A DNA stretch of 64,000 bases from JBEATZ01 sp041178545 (GCA_041178545.1 JBEGVB010000052.1:45276-109275); one strand, 5' to 3'. Positions 52,341 through 60,982 are shown, numbered from the stretch's first letter. Notes: generated by a model from the sequence alone, not told the origin. Made by a program: numbers and translations.

Positions 52341-52463
52341 GTTCTTGGGTTTGGAGTGCCGGGTTGGGGGCCCGTTCCCGCAGGTGGCGGGGCCGGGGGT
52401 GAGTGTGGCCGGGGTGGCCCGGGAGTTGTCGCGGCGCGACCCAGGGGGCCGCCCGCAACGGGA

Positions 52464-53819
52464 TCACTGCTTGGCTGCGAGCTTCTTGAGTGCTTCCTTG
52501 ATCTCTTCCTCTGCGCCGATCAGGGCGTTCTGGAGCTTCTCGATGGCCTTGTCGAGGCCCTTGGTCTTGCCCTCGGCCACCATCTTGGTGAGGTCCTGCA
52601 TGGCCTCGGTGACCTTGGCGTTGCTGCCCGACCGGGCGAACCAGAGCATCAGGCCCGCCTGGAAGATGTTGTAGGCGATGGCCTGGGCCTCCATCTCGCC
52701 GTTGATGTCAAAGGAGCTGAACCAGGACTTCAGGTCCTTGACCCCGCCGCGCTGGATGTGGCCGCGTGCGAAGTGGGCTCCGATGCCGTCGTTGACGAAG
52801 CGGTTGGGGAGCGCCCCAAAGCCCTCGAGCAGCCACAGCGGCAGCTCGGCATTGGCGAACATCCGGTTGGCATAGGCCATCCCGACGGCGTGGCGCACGT
52901 TGTACGCGCCCCAGTCCTTCTCCCAGATGCACAGGGCGGGTCGCACCTCGCCCACGTCCCGGATCACCATCCGGCGCTCGTCGCTGGCGAGGAACGCGCC
53001 GTAGGACGACGTGGCGTCCCCCATCGCGGAGCCGAGCTGTTGGTACTCGTCGGTCGTGGAGGCGATGAACACCACCGGGCGGTCGCCGGGCAGCGGTTCC
53101 GCGAGGCCGAAGAGGGGCTTGAGGATCTCGTAGGCCTTGTCGGCCTCCAGCTTGGCCTCCTGCAGCTTGGCGAGCGGCAGCGTGCTCGCCAGCGTCGTGT
53201 ATGCCGTGCGGAAGGTGCGTGCCGTCTCGACCTGCGAGTGGAACGCGTCCGCCTCCTTCTCGTCGACCCAGCGCCCGTCACTGCCGATGGGGAACAGGCC
53301 CTGCTCCGCCTTCGGCAGGTCCTTTGCCGGGATGAACTGTCCGGTCGTTGGGTGGCGCACCTTGCCGTTGAGCAGCGCGAGCTTCTCGGCCTTCGACACG
53401 CGCTCTCCCTCGTGGAAGTAGACGCCCTTCTTCGCGTCCGCCACCTGCTCCTTGTCGACGTAGATGCCGTCGACTTCCACCATGCCCTTGGCCTTCGCCT
53501 CGGCCTCCATCGCCTTCTTTGCCGCCGCCGCAGCATCCTTGGTGGACATCCACTTGCCGTCGACCTGCACGTTGCCGAGTGCGTTGTTGGCGCCTTCGTG
53601 CTCCGGCTTCAGCTTGAGGACTGCCTGGAAGATGCGCTTTGCGTCTGCGGCGAGGCTCTTCGACTCGGCCCACTTGCCTGCCTCGTAGAGCTTTTCTGCG
53701 TCCTGCTTGGCGGCGGTCTCCTTCTGCCGCAGCTCGTTCTTGAGCTGGGCCGGCGACTGGGCCGCGAGTCCTGCAGCGAGCAGGAGGAACGAGGTCAGCA
53801 ACGAGAGCAGTCGGTTCAT
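52464..53819 (-). CDS. Secreted hypothetical protein with helical repeats
   Basis: A 451-residue exported protein. Signal peptide about 1-20 (LLAAGLAA then QSP). A Lys/Ala/Glu-rich helical part (KDAAAAAKKAMEAEAKAKG) surrounds TPR-like units (AKRIFQAVLKLKPEHEGANNALGNV) in residues 25-150. The middle (about 240-400) includes PLWLLEGFGALPNRFVNDGIG, a layout like a peptidase-MA domain without the HExxH motif. The C-terminus is again basic-acidic helical (EEEIKEALKKLAAKQ). Function is unknown. Confidence 0.6.
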   Translation of the reverse strand: MNRLLSLLTSFLLLAAGLAAQSPAQLKNELRQKETAAKQDAEKLYEAGKWAESKSLAADAKRIFQAVLKLKPEHEGANNALGNVQVDGKWMSTKDAAAAAKKAMEAEAKAKGMVEVDGIYVDKEQVADAKKGVYFHEGERVSKAEKLALLNGKVRHPTTGQFIPAKDLPKAEQGLFPIGSDGRWVDEKEADAFHSQVETARTFRTAYTTLASTLPLAKLQEAKLEADKAYEILKPLFGLAEPLPGDRPVVFIASTTDEYQQLGSAMGDATSSYGAFLASDERRMVIRDVGEVRPALCIWEKDWGAYNVRHAVGMAYANRMFANAELPLWLLEGFGALPNRFVNDGIGAHFARGHIQRGGVKDLKSWFSSFDINGEMEAQAIAYNIFQAGLMLWFARSGSNAKVTEAMQDLTKMVAEGKTKGLDKAIEKLQNALIGAEEEIKEALKKLAAKQ

Positions 53820-53871
53820 GGCGTGGTTCGCGGAAAGTAGCCGTGGACGGGCACGCAGGTCGAGCACGGCA

Positions 53872-54492
53872 TCATCGCATGCCGTGGCCCTTGTTCCTGC
53901 CCTCTGGCGTGAATCGGTGCCACGACTCGAGGCGTTGCCCTGGCCGGAGGGACAGGTACGGCGACCACCGCGGGCGGGCCGGCGGGCGCAAGAGCCGCAG
54001 CCCGGCCTCCTTGAGGCTGCGGTTGCCCTTGCGCGCGTTGCACCCGACACAGGCAAGGACGCAGTTCTCCCAGTTGGTCCCGCCGCCGCGGCTGCGAGGG
54101 GTGACGTGGTCGATGCTCATCCGGTCGCCGCTCCCGCGCTTGCCGCAGTACTGGCACGTCGAGTCGTCGCGCAGGAACAGGTTGCGGCGCGTGAACGGTG
54201 CCTCGTGGTTGGGCACCCGGTCGTACCCCGTCAGCAGGATCACCTCGGGCACCGGGACCCTGCGTGTCGGGGAGCGCAGGTACAGGTCGGTGGGCGGTGA
54301 CTCGAGCGCGCACCACTGGTCGAAGTCGAGCACCGCCAGCGTGTCGGTTGCCACGACCCGGGCCGCGTCGCGGTACACCATGCAGACCGCGCGCCAGGCC
54401 GGGGTCACGTGCACGGGTGTCCACGAACGATTGAGCACGAGCGTCGCGCGCTCCAGCGCCTTGGTCACCCGGACGTGCTCGCTCGGTTGCAT
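53872..54492 (-). CDS. HNH endonuclease family protein
   Basis: A 206-residue protein. The HNH core is CQYCGKRG (first Cys pair), then MSIDHVTPRSRGGGTNWENCVLACVGCNARKG (read as two parts: DHVTPRSRGG and CVGCNARKG). The N-terminus (LVLNRSWTPVHVTPAWRAV) is that of a widespread chromosomal HNH family with unknown role, not of a homing endonuclease in an intron. It diverges from a lipoprotein gene. The start is the ATG at 54492. Confidence 0.85.
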   Translation of the reverse strand: MQPSEHVRVTKALERATLVLNRSWTPVHVTPAWRAVCMVYRDAARVVATDTLAVLDFDQWCALESPPTDLYLRSPTRRVPVPEVILLTGYDRVPNHEAPFTRRNLFLRDDSTCQYCGKRGSGDRMSIDHVTPRSRGGGTNWENCVLACVGCNARKGNRSLKEAGLRLLRPPARPRWSPYLSLRPGQRLESWHRFTPEGRNKGHGMR

Positions 54493-54687
54493 CGTGGTGC
54501 TGCCAGCCTGCGGGAGCGCACGGCCACCGTGTGCTTTCCGCGTCCTCCGTCGGCAGGCTGTCGGAGTGTAGAACTGCCTGCAAAACCCACAAGGAAGGCC
54601 GCAAAACGGACTTTCGTTGCGGGTTCCGGGAGGCAGGGCTACACTGCGCCGTTTTCCACCTCCGGTCTTGACACCGCGCGCGCACCC

Positions 54688-55122
54688 ATGAAGTCCAACG
54701 CACTTGCCGGCCTTGCCTTCGGCCTCGTCGCGGCACTTGCCGCCTGCTCGTCTGCACCCGAAGAGGCACCCCCGTCAGGCGGCGGCCTCGGCGTTGCCGC
54801 CATCCAGTTCCAAGACGTCGTGGTGCCGGACGGCCTGACGATGATCGAGCGCTTCAACGAGAGCTACTCCATCGAGGAGGCCGGCTACCGGCAGGCGCGC
54901 TTCGAGTACTCGGGCCAGACCCGGGTCGAGGACGCCAGCTCCCACCTGCTCCAGCGCATGCCGCAGCACGCGTGGACCCTGTCCTCCGACGAGCAGGTGG
55001 ACAAGGCGACCCGCAAGTTGAAGTTCATCCGCGGCCGATACATCGCCGAGTACACGCTGGTCCGCAAGGACGGCATCACCACCATGCGAGTGGACTACCG
55101 TACCGACATCGACACCAAGTGA
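54688..55122 (+). CDS. Small lipoprotein of unknown function
   Basis: A 144-residue protein. A lipoprotein signal ends at Cys20 in ALAACSS, so the mature protein is probably lipid-anchored. The mature part has a Pro/Gly-rich spacer and then alternating strands and helices (FQDVVVPDGLTMIERF, EAGYRQARFEYSGQT, DKATRKLKFIRGRYI, ITTMRVDYRTDI), a compact alpha/beta layout that resembles DUF4810- or DUF799-like small lipoproteins, but none is certain. It sits 77 bp before the cyclophilin gene. Confidence 0.65.
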   Translation: MKSNALAGLAFGLVAALAACSSAPEEAPPSGGGLGVAAIQFQDVVVPDGLTMIERFNESYSIEEAGYRQARFEYSGQTRVEDASSHLLQRMPQHAWTLSSDEQVDKATRKLKFIRGRYIAEYTLVRKDGITTMRVDYRTDIDTK

Positions 55123-55199
55123 TCGGCAGGACTCCTCAAACGACTTGCTGACAGATACTTAGAGCGGCTCGCCCGCGCGCAGGCCGCCGAGAACGAACC

Positions 55200-56402
55200 A
55201 TGACCGCTGCACTCCCTCCCCAGATGGAAGGTACCCAGGCACCCAGTGCCGTCGAGATGCTCTGGCACCAGTACCGCGGGCTCTTCCGCCTGCTGGTGCT
55301 CGCGCTGATCGTCTCCCTCGGCCTCAACTACGGGTGGGCGTACTACCAGCGGGTCGAGCGCGACCGCGAGTACTCAGCTTTCGCCGCAACTACTGGCCTC
55401 GCAAATGGTTACAACAACTCGTCGCTGCCGGCGAGCCTGGAGCAGCAGCGCCTGCAGCAGGCCTACATGCAGTTGCCGGGCGACCTCTCCAAGGAAGTCG
55501 CCAAGCTGGATGACGCCAAGCTGGAGCAGGCGATCCAGCAGGCGGATGCGGCCCGCAAGCCCTACCTGATTTGGGTGGCCGCGGCCCGCGCGGTGGAAAC
55601 GCAGCAGTGGGAGAAGGCCGAGGCGGCTCTGGCCCGGCTGGAGGGTGAGTACCCCAAGCACGTGCTCTGCGTGACCACGGACTACCCTGTGCAAGTGCGT
55701 CCCGAGGTCAAGAAGGACGAGGCCGCGGATGCGGTGAAGAAGCCCAACCAGAAGCCAGACTTGGAGCCCGCCAAGCAGGGATCCTTGGTCTCGATGCTGC
55801 GCGCCCAGATTGCCAGCCACAAGAGCTTCCAGCTGCCCGCCCAGTTCCGGCAGCCCCCAGTCCCAGAGAATGCACCCAAGGTGAAGGTCAAGCTGTCCGG
55901 TGGCTGGGGCGAGTTCACCATCGCGCTGCTGCCTGAGGCTGCGCCCAAGCACGTTGCCAAGTTCCTCGAACTGGTGGACGCCAAGTTCTTCGACGGCATC
56001 AAGGTGGACGAGATCCACCGCGACGGCACCCGCGCCAAGTTCTACGACCCCGAGTTCCACTTCGGGTTCGAGAAGACCAAGACCACCGACGACCGTACCC
56101 AGTGGCTGGACTCCAATCCGAGCGCCAACCAAGTCGAGTGGGAGACCAACGACCTGAGCCACTTCCCTGGTGCCATTGCGGCCCGCGCCGAGGGGGACAA
56201 GTCGAGCCCGGATCGCCTCTGGGTGTGCATTGACGACCTGGCCAAGATGGACGGCAACCGTGTCATCTTCGGGTTCGTGGTGGAGGGTTTGGACAAGATC
56301 CGTGGCATCACCGACGCCCCCTTCTCCACCAGCCAGGAAGAAGAGATGGGCAGCGGCAAGCCGGCCGACAACATCGTCATCGAGTCCATCACCAAGCTCT
56401 GA
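55200..56402 (+). CDS. Membrane-anchored cyclophilin-type peptidyl-prolyl isomerase
   Basis: A 400-residue protein. One membrane helix (about 27-47, LFRLLVLALIVSLGLNYGWA) anchors it, followed by a Gln/Ala-rich helical region (about 75-155) and a cyclophilin domain from about 220: GEFTIALLPEAAPKHVAKFLELVDAKFFDG and VIFGFVVEGLDKI (each in the expected place). The Arg in the catalytic FHR motif is replaced: the region reads IKVDEIHRDG, so activity is not assured. It probably folds periplasmic or outer-membrane proteins. A strong terminator follows. Confidence 0.8.
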   Translation: MTAALPPQMEGTQAPSAVEMLWHQYRGLFRLLVLALIVSLGLNYGWAYYQRVERDREYSAFAATTGLANGYNNSSLPASLEQQRLQQAYMQLPGDLSKEVAKLDDAKLEQAIQQADAARKPYLIWVAAARAVETQQWEKAEAALARLEGEYPKHVLCVTTDYPVQVRPEVKKDEAADAVKKPNQKPDLEPAKQGSLVSMLRAQIASHKSFQLPAQFRQPPVPENAPKVKVKLSGGWGEFTIALLPEAAPKHVAKFLELVDAKFFDGIKVDEIHRDGTRAKFYDPEFHFGFEKTKTTDDRTQWLDSNPSANQVEWETNDLSHFPGAIAARAEGDKSSPDRLWVCIDDLAKMDGNRVIFGFVVEGLDKIRGITDAPFSTSQEEEMGSGKPADNIVIESITKL

Positions 56403-56426
56403 TCCTGCAGAGCAACCACCACATGC

Positions 56427-56449
56427 GGGGCGCGACCGGGTCGCGCCCC
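56427..56449 (+). terminator. Rho-independent terminator after the cyclophilin gene
   Basis: GGGGCGCGACC (56427-56437) pairs with GGTCGCGCCCC (56439-56449) around a G, with extra pairing of the flanking CACCAC and GTGGTG. A short T-rich stretch, GTGTTTCT, follows. It starts 24 bp after the stop of the cyclophilin gene. Confidence 0.75.
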
Positions 56450-56497
56450 GTGGTGTTTCTGGGCTGCGCGACTCCCCTGAGTCCTCGGTCAGAGGTC

Positions 56498-56513
56498 TGT
56501 TCCACGTGGAACA
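56498..56513. promoter_or_regulatory. parS site 1
   Basis: TGTTCCACGTGGAACA is a perfect 16-bp palindrome matching the conserved parS consensus bound by chromosomal ParB. It lies downstream of parB. Confidence 0.92.
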
Positions 56514-56555
56514 AGGCCTCCCAGCCGGAAGTTCTGGCCCCTACCGGACTCGGTG

Positions 56556-56571
56556 CGTTCCACGTGGAACA
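56556..56571. promoter_or_regulatory. parS site 2
   Basis: CGTTCCACGTGGAACA, a parS site with a single change from the perfect palindrome. It lies 42 bp from site 1. Confidence 0.9.
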
Positions 56572-56603
56572 GACCTCCATGGGGAGCTGCTCTAGAAACA
56601 CAA

Positions 56604-56624
56604 CCGGCAGCCCATGGCTGCCGG
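56604..56624 (-). terminator. Terminator of the parAB operon
   Basis: CCGGCAGCC (56604-56612) and GGCTGCCGG (56616-56624) form a perfect 9-bp stem with a CAT loop. Read on the minus strand, where parB ends at 56656, the hairpin is followed by a T-rich TTGTGTTTCT, typical of a Rho-independent terminator. Confidence 0.75.
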
Positions 56625-56632
56625 TGTGTGCG

Positions 56633-56648
56633 CGTTCCACGTGGAACG
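56633..56648. promoter_or_regulatory. parS site 3
   Basis: CGTTCCACGTGGAACG, a self-complementary parS variant with the central 14 bp conserved. It lies 7 bp from the parB stop codon. Confidence 0.88.
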
Positions 56649-56655
56649 TGGCGGT

Positions 56656-57552
56656 TCAGAGTGCCTTGAGCTTCGCGTAGATGCGATCGAACTCCTCGCG
56701 GCCGGTGCACTCGATCACAATCTTGCTGCGCTTGCGTCCGTAGCGGATGGAGACCGGGGTCCCGAGGGTCTCCACCAGCGTCTCCTCCAGCTCATTGAGC
56801 CACACGGGGCGGGACTTCTTCTTTCCCGCCTCCACAGCCGTGGCCGCCTCTTCGGGGCTGGGTGCGGCACCCAGAGCCAGCTGCTTCACCATCCCCTCCA
56901 CGTCCCGCACCGAGAGGTTGCGGCGGATGGCTTCCTCTGCGACCTTGCTCTGGTGCTCGGCGGTGGGCAGGCCCAGCAACGCGCGCGCGTGCCCCATGCT
57001 CAGTGTTCCACGTGAAACATGGGCCTGGACGTCCTTGGGCAGCTCCAGCAGGCGGAGGAAGTTGGCCACGGTCGACCGGTCCAGGCCTACCCGGTTGGCC
57101 AGTTCTTCCTGACTGCACTTCAGCGATGCCAGCAGCTTCTGGAAGGCGGTGGCCTTCTCGATGGCGTGCAGGTCCTCGCGCTGCAGGTTCTCCACCAAGG
57201 CAAACACGCCAGAGTCCTCGTCACGGATCGTGCGCACGAGGACCGGCACCCGCTCCAACCCGGCGGCGGTCGCGGCGCGCCAGCGGCGCTCACCGGCGAC
57301 GATCTCGTAGCGGGTCCCCACCCGGCGGGCGAGGATGGGCTGCAGGATGCCCGTGGCGCGGATGGACTCTGTGAGGTCCTTGATCTCCTCCGGCTGGATG
57401 GCCTCGCGGGGCTGCTGGGGGTTGGGGCTCAGCAGGCCCACTTCCACCATCAGAGTTTCCTCCGCAGGTGCCGCACCCGTGGAGGGTGCAGGGGTGCCCT
57501 TGGCACCGGACAGGAAGAACTCAAGACCTCGACCGAGACGCTTGTCCACCAT
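56656..57552 (-). CDS. parB: Chromosome partitioning protein ParB
   Basis: CTPase and DNA-binding protein that spreads from parS, 298 residues. Residues about 40-130 carry the ParB/Srx-like CTP domain (VGLLSPNPQQPREAI, RYEIVAGERRWRAATAAG, ALVENLQREDLHAIEKA), then the helix-turn-helix (SQEELANRVGLDRSTVANFLRLLELP) and a C-terminal dimer domain (KIVIECTGREEFDRIYAKLKAL). The start MVDKRLGRGLEFFL is typical and lies 32 bp inside the end of parA. It includes parS site 4 within its own reading frame. Confidence 0.95.
   Translation of the reverse strand: MVDKRLGRGLEFFLSGAKGTPAPSTGAAPAEETLMVEVGLLSPNPQQPREAIQPEEIKDLTESIRATGILQPILARRVGTRYEIVAGERRWRAATAAGLERVPVLVRTIRDEDSGVFALVENLQREDLHAIEKATAFQKLLASLKCSQEELANRVGLDRSTVANFLRLLELPKDVQAHVSRGTLSMGHARALLGLPTAEHQSKVAEEAIRRNLSVRDVEGMVKQLALGAAPSPEEAATAVEAGKKKSRPVWLNELEETLVETLGTPVSIRYGRKRSKIVIECTGREEFDRIYAKLKAL
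57004..57019. promoter_or_regulatory. parS site 4, inside parB
   Basis: TGTTCCACGTGAAACA matches the widespread parS consensus and lies inside the parB coding region, encoding part of the segment following the helix-turn-helix (HVSRGTLSM). ParB-coding parS sites are also known in other bacteria. Confidence 0.9.
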
Positions 57553-58267
57553 CGTTGACCTCTCGCACCAGTTCCCCGTAGCAGAGAGAACTCTTGCTCC
57601 GGGGGTTGTATTGGAACACCGTTGTGCCGTGGCTCGCCGCCTCGACGAGCTGGGAATCGCGGAAGACGATGCTGCGTAGCATCTTGTCCCCCAAGGTTTT
57701 ACGCAAGTCCGCCAGAACTTCGGCGGTGACCGGTTCTCGCATGTCCACCAGGGTGGGCAGCACCCCCAGCAGCGCACCCCTACCTGGGAACTCGCTGCGC
57801 GCTTCCTCCAGCGTCTGCAGCATCAGGGACAGACCGTGGATGGCAAAGAACTCGGCTTGCACAGGCACCAGCACGTGCTCGCACAGCTGGATCCCGGCCC
57901 ACCCCCACTGGTCCATGCGCGGAGGGCAGTCCACCACCAACCAGTCCACCCCGGCGCGTTCCAGCTCGGCGGCCAGGTTGCGGAGCCCCGCCACGTCCAC
58001 CTGCGTCGCGCGCGGGACGGGTCGTTCTGCACCCGGCGAGGGAAGGATCCAGAGACGTTCGGCCGCCTGACGCATCAACTCGAAGGGGCCTTCCGCAGTG
58101 CCGCCCTCGTAGTTCATGGACTGCAGTGCGACGGTGGCATTGCCCTGCGGGTCGAGGTCCAGCAACACCACCTTGCGGCCTGCCAACGAAAGCCCGTGGG
58201 CCAGATGCACCGCTGTGGTGGTCTTGCCAACGCCGCCCTTCTGATTGGCCAATGCGATGCTGCGCAC
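57521..58267 (-). CDS. parA: Chromosome partitioning ATPase ParA (Soj type)
   Basis: Deviant-Walker ATPase that positions the origin with ParB, 248 residues. The P-loop KGGVGKTT is at residues 10-17, followed by LLDLDPQGNATVAL and VVDCPPRMDQWG. The GTG at 58267 gives VRSIALANQKGG, the family N-terminus, with a GGGAG site about 9 bases upstream. An ATG at 58324 would add 19 basic residues and has no ribosome site. It overlaps parB by 32 bp, implying coupling. Confidence 0.93.
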   Translation of the reverse strand: MRSIALANQKGGVGKTTTAVHLAHGLSLAGRKVVLLDLDPQGNATVALQSMNYEGGTAEGPFELMRQAAERLWILPSPGAERPVPRATQVDVAGLRNLAAELERAGVDWLVVDCPPRMDQWGWAGIQLCEHVLVPVQAEFFAIHGLSLMLQTLEEARSEFPGRGALLGVLPTLVDMREPVTAEVLADLRKTLGDKMLRSIVFRDSQLVEAASHGTTVFQYNPRSKSSLCYGELVREVNDGGQASRSRS

Positions 58268-58341
58268 GCGAAACCGCTCCCTGAACTTGCCTGACCGACG
58301 CGCTGCTTTACCGTGCGCTGCCATCTGGTGAAAGAGGCGAT

Positions 58342-59013
58342 GTGAGGCTCTTCCTGCAGTTGGCGTGGACCGAGGCCGCGGCCTGTTGGCGCCTGCTTGG
58401 TCCGTGGGCACTGGTCCTGCAGCTCCTGGTTCCGTGGCTTGCTTGGTTGCAGGAGCCTGCGTTTCTGCAGGTGGGGGCCTTGGGGATGGTGGAGACAGCG
58501 GTGCTCGGGGCCGCCACCGGGATTGCCCTGGGTACGCCAGCGGTGTGGGCCCTCGCGCGGTGGAACGCCGGGGCGTTCGTCCGGAAGCAGCCTCCCCCCG
58601 CCAGCTACGGTATTGCCGTAACCGCTGGGATTGCGCTCTATCTTTTCTTTAACACGTTTTGCGGCATAGGGTTAGCTCTTTTGCTCGGCCGCCCGATCGA
58701 CTCTGCTGCGACGGGTCCGTGGGTGGCTGCGACCGCCGTGGGTGGCTGCCTGCTGGTCTTGCCCATCGCCCCTTGGCTGCCGCTGCTGGCCGGTCTTTCC
58801 GTCCCTTCCTGGCTGCGGGCGACCATCCTCCTCGGGGTGACCTTGGCCACCGCCTTGGCATTCGCACCGGATCCCGCAGAACTTCCGGCGTACGCACACG
58901 GCAAGATGGGAGGTCTGTGGCTCGCCACCGCGGGCAGCTTCGCCCTGCTCTTCGCCTTCCAGAATCCCCGCACCAGTCCAACCGTCTCCCATGCGCATCG
59001 GCATCCTCGGTGA
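58342..59013 (+). CDS. Polytopic membrane protein of unknown function
   Basis: A 223-residue protein with about six predicted membrane helices (near 20-35, 45-65, 88-108, 125-145, 155-170 and 190-205). No family was recognised. The GTG start at 58342 has an AGAGG ribosome site 6 bases before it. A local stretch near 58640-58680 is less GC-rich than the surroundings. It diverges from parA (74-bp gap), and its end overlaps the next gene by 23 bp, suggesting coupling. Confidence 0.6.
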   Translation: MRLFLQLAWTEAAACWRLLGPWALVLQLLVPWLAWLQEPAFLQVGALGMVETAVLGAATGIALGTPAVWALARWNAGAFVRKQPPPASYGIAVTAGIALYLFFNTFCGIGLALLLGRPIDSAATGPWVAATAVGGCLLVLPIAPWLPLLAGLSVPSWLRATILLGVTLATALAFAPDPAELPAYAHGKMGGLWLATAGSFALLFAFQNPRTSPTVSHAHRHPR

Positions 59014-59731
59014 CGTGCACGCCAACCTCGAAGCACTCACCGCCGTGGTGCGTGCCCTTCGGGACGAAGGAGTCGACGAGTGGGTGCAGGTGGGGGACCT
59101 CGTGGGGTACGGACCCCAGCCGAGCGAGTGCATCGACCTCGTGCGCGAACTCGGCTGCCTTGTGTGTCTCGGCAACCACGATGCCGCTGCCGTGGGACTG
59201 CTCGACATCGGTTACTTCAACCAGTTCGCGCGCGAGGCCATCCTCTGGACGCAGGCAAACCTGCGTGCGGAGGACATTTCCTACCTGCGCTCGCTCCCAC
59301 TGGTGGCGAAGAAGGAGCCGTACACGGTCGTGCACGGGTCGCTCCACGAGCCGGCGGAGTTCGGCTACGTGATCAGTCCCGTCGAGGCGGCAGAGTCGCT
59401 CGCGCTGCAGGAGACCTTTGCCTGTTTCGTGGGCCACTCGCACGTGCCGGCGGTCCACCAGCAGGTGGTCGCTGGCTCGCGCGGCCTCGAGTCCACCTAC
59501 CAGTGCGAGGAGCCCGTCTCCGTCGCGCGTGCCGTGCGCGTGCTGATGAACGTGGGCAGTGTGGGCCAGCCCCGCGACGAGGACCCCCGCGCCGCGTATG
59601 GGCTGCTGGACCTCGAGTCCAAGACCGCCTGTGTGCGACGCGTGGCCTACGACATTGCTGGGGTGCAGAAGAAGATCCGCGCTGCCGGCCTGCCCGCGAT
59701 GCTCGCCAACCGCCTCGCGATGGGCATCTGA
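58991..59731 (+). CDS. Metallophosphoesterase (YfcE/PrpE-like)
   Basis: A 246-residue calcineurin-like phosphoesterase. Metal motifs GDVHANL (8-14), GDLVGYGP, CLGNHD and VGHSHVP are all present. Related enzymes hydrolyse phosphodiesters or diadenosine polyphosphates; the substrate is unknown. It begins inside the end of the membrane protein gene and is convergent with hemW, the two stops lying in one hairpin. Confidence 0.88.
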   Translation: MRIGILGDVHANLEALTAVVRALRDEGVDEWVQVGDLVGYGPQPSECIDLVRELGCLVCLGNHDAAAVGLLDIGYFNQFAREAILWTQANLRAEDISYLRSLPLVAKKEPYTVVHGSLHEPAEFGYVISPVEAAESLALQETFACFVGHSHVPAVHQQVVAGSRGLESTYQCEEPVSVARAVRVLMNVGSVGQPRDEDPRAAYGLLDLESKTACVRRVAYDIAGVQKKIRAAGLPAMLANRLAMGI

Positions 59732-59747
59732 CTGCCTCGTGCAGTCA
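59729..59747. terminator. Bidirectional hairpin covering two stop codons
   Basis: TGACTGC (59729-59735) and GCAGTCA (59741-59747) form a 7-bp stem with a CTCGT loop. The left arm starts with the TGA of the phosphoesterase gene and the right arm ends with the complement of the hemW stop. It may end both convergent transcripts, although no T-run is present. Confidence 0.5.
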
Positions 59748-60935
59748 GTCGGCCACGAGGAACGCGCTGCCCACTCTGTCGCCTAGCAAGAGGCCTTGGT
59801 CGGTGAGCACGATGCGCGTGCGGTCGAGACGCAGCAGGCCGTCGCGCACGAAACCGTCCACCGTGGGCCCGAACATGCGCAGTGCATCCATGCCGAGACG
59901 AGCACCGATGCGTGCGAGGTCCACGCCCTCGGCACGGCGGATGCCCAGCCAGACGGCCTCGCCGGCGCGTTGCCGCAGCGAGAGCGTCTCTGCGCTGCCT
60001 GCTCCCGTGCGGCCACCCAGCACCGACCGTGCCCACGCCTCCACGGGCTTGAGGTTGGTCGTGCGCACGCCGTTCCGGTGGCTCGCGGCGCCGGGGCCGA
60101 CGCCCACGTAGTCGCCCTGCAACCAGTAGTGGTCGTTGTGACGGCAGGGACCCCCGCGGCCGGCGAAGTTGCTGATCTCGTAGGGGCGATAGCCTGCTGC
60201 CGACAGGACCTCGCGCGTGCGGAGGAACATGGCGCGGTCGAGTTCCTCGTCGTTGGGGTCGAACTTCCCCTGCTGCAGGTCGCGGTGCAGCCGCGTCCCG
60301 GGTTCGTAGGTGAGGTTGTAGCAGGACAGGTGGTCGGGCTGCAGCGCCAGGGCCTGTGCGAGGTCCGACTCCCACTCCGCCAGCGTCTGCCCGGGGACGC
60401 TGAAGATCATGTCGAGGCTCAGGTTCGAGGCGCCTGCACTGCGCAGCGCGTCCACGGCCGCGTGCACGCGCGTCGCGTCGTGCGCCCGGTCGAGGAAGCG
60501 CAGGTGCCGCTCGTGGAAGCTCTGCACGCCCATGCTGAAACGACGGACACCAGCCGCGTGTGCGATCGCCGCCTTCTCACGCGTCACGCTCTCGGGGTTG
60601 GCCTCCATGGTCACCTCGGCGCAGGCGCCCAGGTCGACCCGCGCCCGCAGCAGCGCGAACAACCGCTCGAACTGCGGCTCGTCCAGGTGGGTGGGGGTGC
60701 CGCCGCCCACGAACACGCTCACCGGCACGCGCGGCAGCTGGGCATGGGCCAGCTCGGCCTCCAGCGCGTCGAGGAACCGGTCGACCACGCTGCGGTCCTC
60801 GACCACGTAGCTGTTGAAGTCGCAGTAGCCGCACTTCACCACGCAGAACGGCACGTGCACGTAGAGCGACGTGCCCTCGCCGGGCTGGGCGGAGCCAGGC
60901 CCCGTCGTCGTGCGTGCTGGGTGCTGCTGGACCAT
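59745..60935 (-). CDS. hemW: HemW-like radical SAM heme chaperone
   Basis: A 396-residue radical SAM protein formerly annotated as a coproporphyrinogen oxidase. The cluster motif is FCVVKCGYCDF (Cys31, Cys35, Cys38), preceded by SLYVHVPF. FVGGGTPTHL, MGVQSFHERHL and SLDMIFSVPGQT are HemW/HemN family features, and the C-terminal HemN domain is present. HemW lacks the coproporphyrinogen-binding residues of HemN. The ATG start at 60935 adds a short Pro/Gly N-terminus. Confidence 0.88.
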   Translation of the reverse strand: MVQQHPARTTTGPGSAQPGEGTSLYVHVPFCVVKCGYCDFNSYVVEDRSVVDRFLDALEAELAHAQLPRVPVSVFVGGGTPTHLDEPQFERLFALLRARVDLGACAEVTMEANPESVTREKAAIAHAAGVRRFSMGVQSFHERHLRFLDRAHDATRVHAAVDALRSAGASNLSLDMIFSVPGQTLAEWESDLAQALALQPDHLSCYNLTYEPGTRLHRDLQQGKFDPNDEELDRAMFLRTREVLSAAGYRPYEISNFAGRGGPCRHNDHYWLQGDYVGVGPGAASHRNGVRTTNLKPVEAWARSVLGGRTGAGSAETLSLRQRAGEAVWLGIRRAEGVDLARIGARLGMDALRMFGPTVDGFVRDGLLRLDRTRIVLTDQGLLLGDRVGSAFLVAD

Positions 60936-60982
60936 CCGCGCAGGTTAGGCCCGCGCAGGGGCGTGCAACAGGCAGCAGGCGT

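Noticed and set aside
50286..53840. 1184-codon plus-strand open frame opposite the Met-rich and 52464 genes
   Set aside because: It is rich in His, Leu, Gly and Val with no fold signs, mirroring the codon bias of the real minus-strand genes.
54617..54672. Promoter elements TTGCGG, TACACT and TTGACA before the small lipoprotein gene
   Set aside because: Spacings are 20 to 27 bp or leave no room for a -10 before the ATG, so no promoter is claimed.
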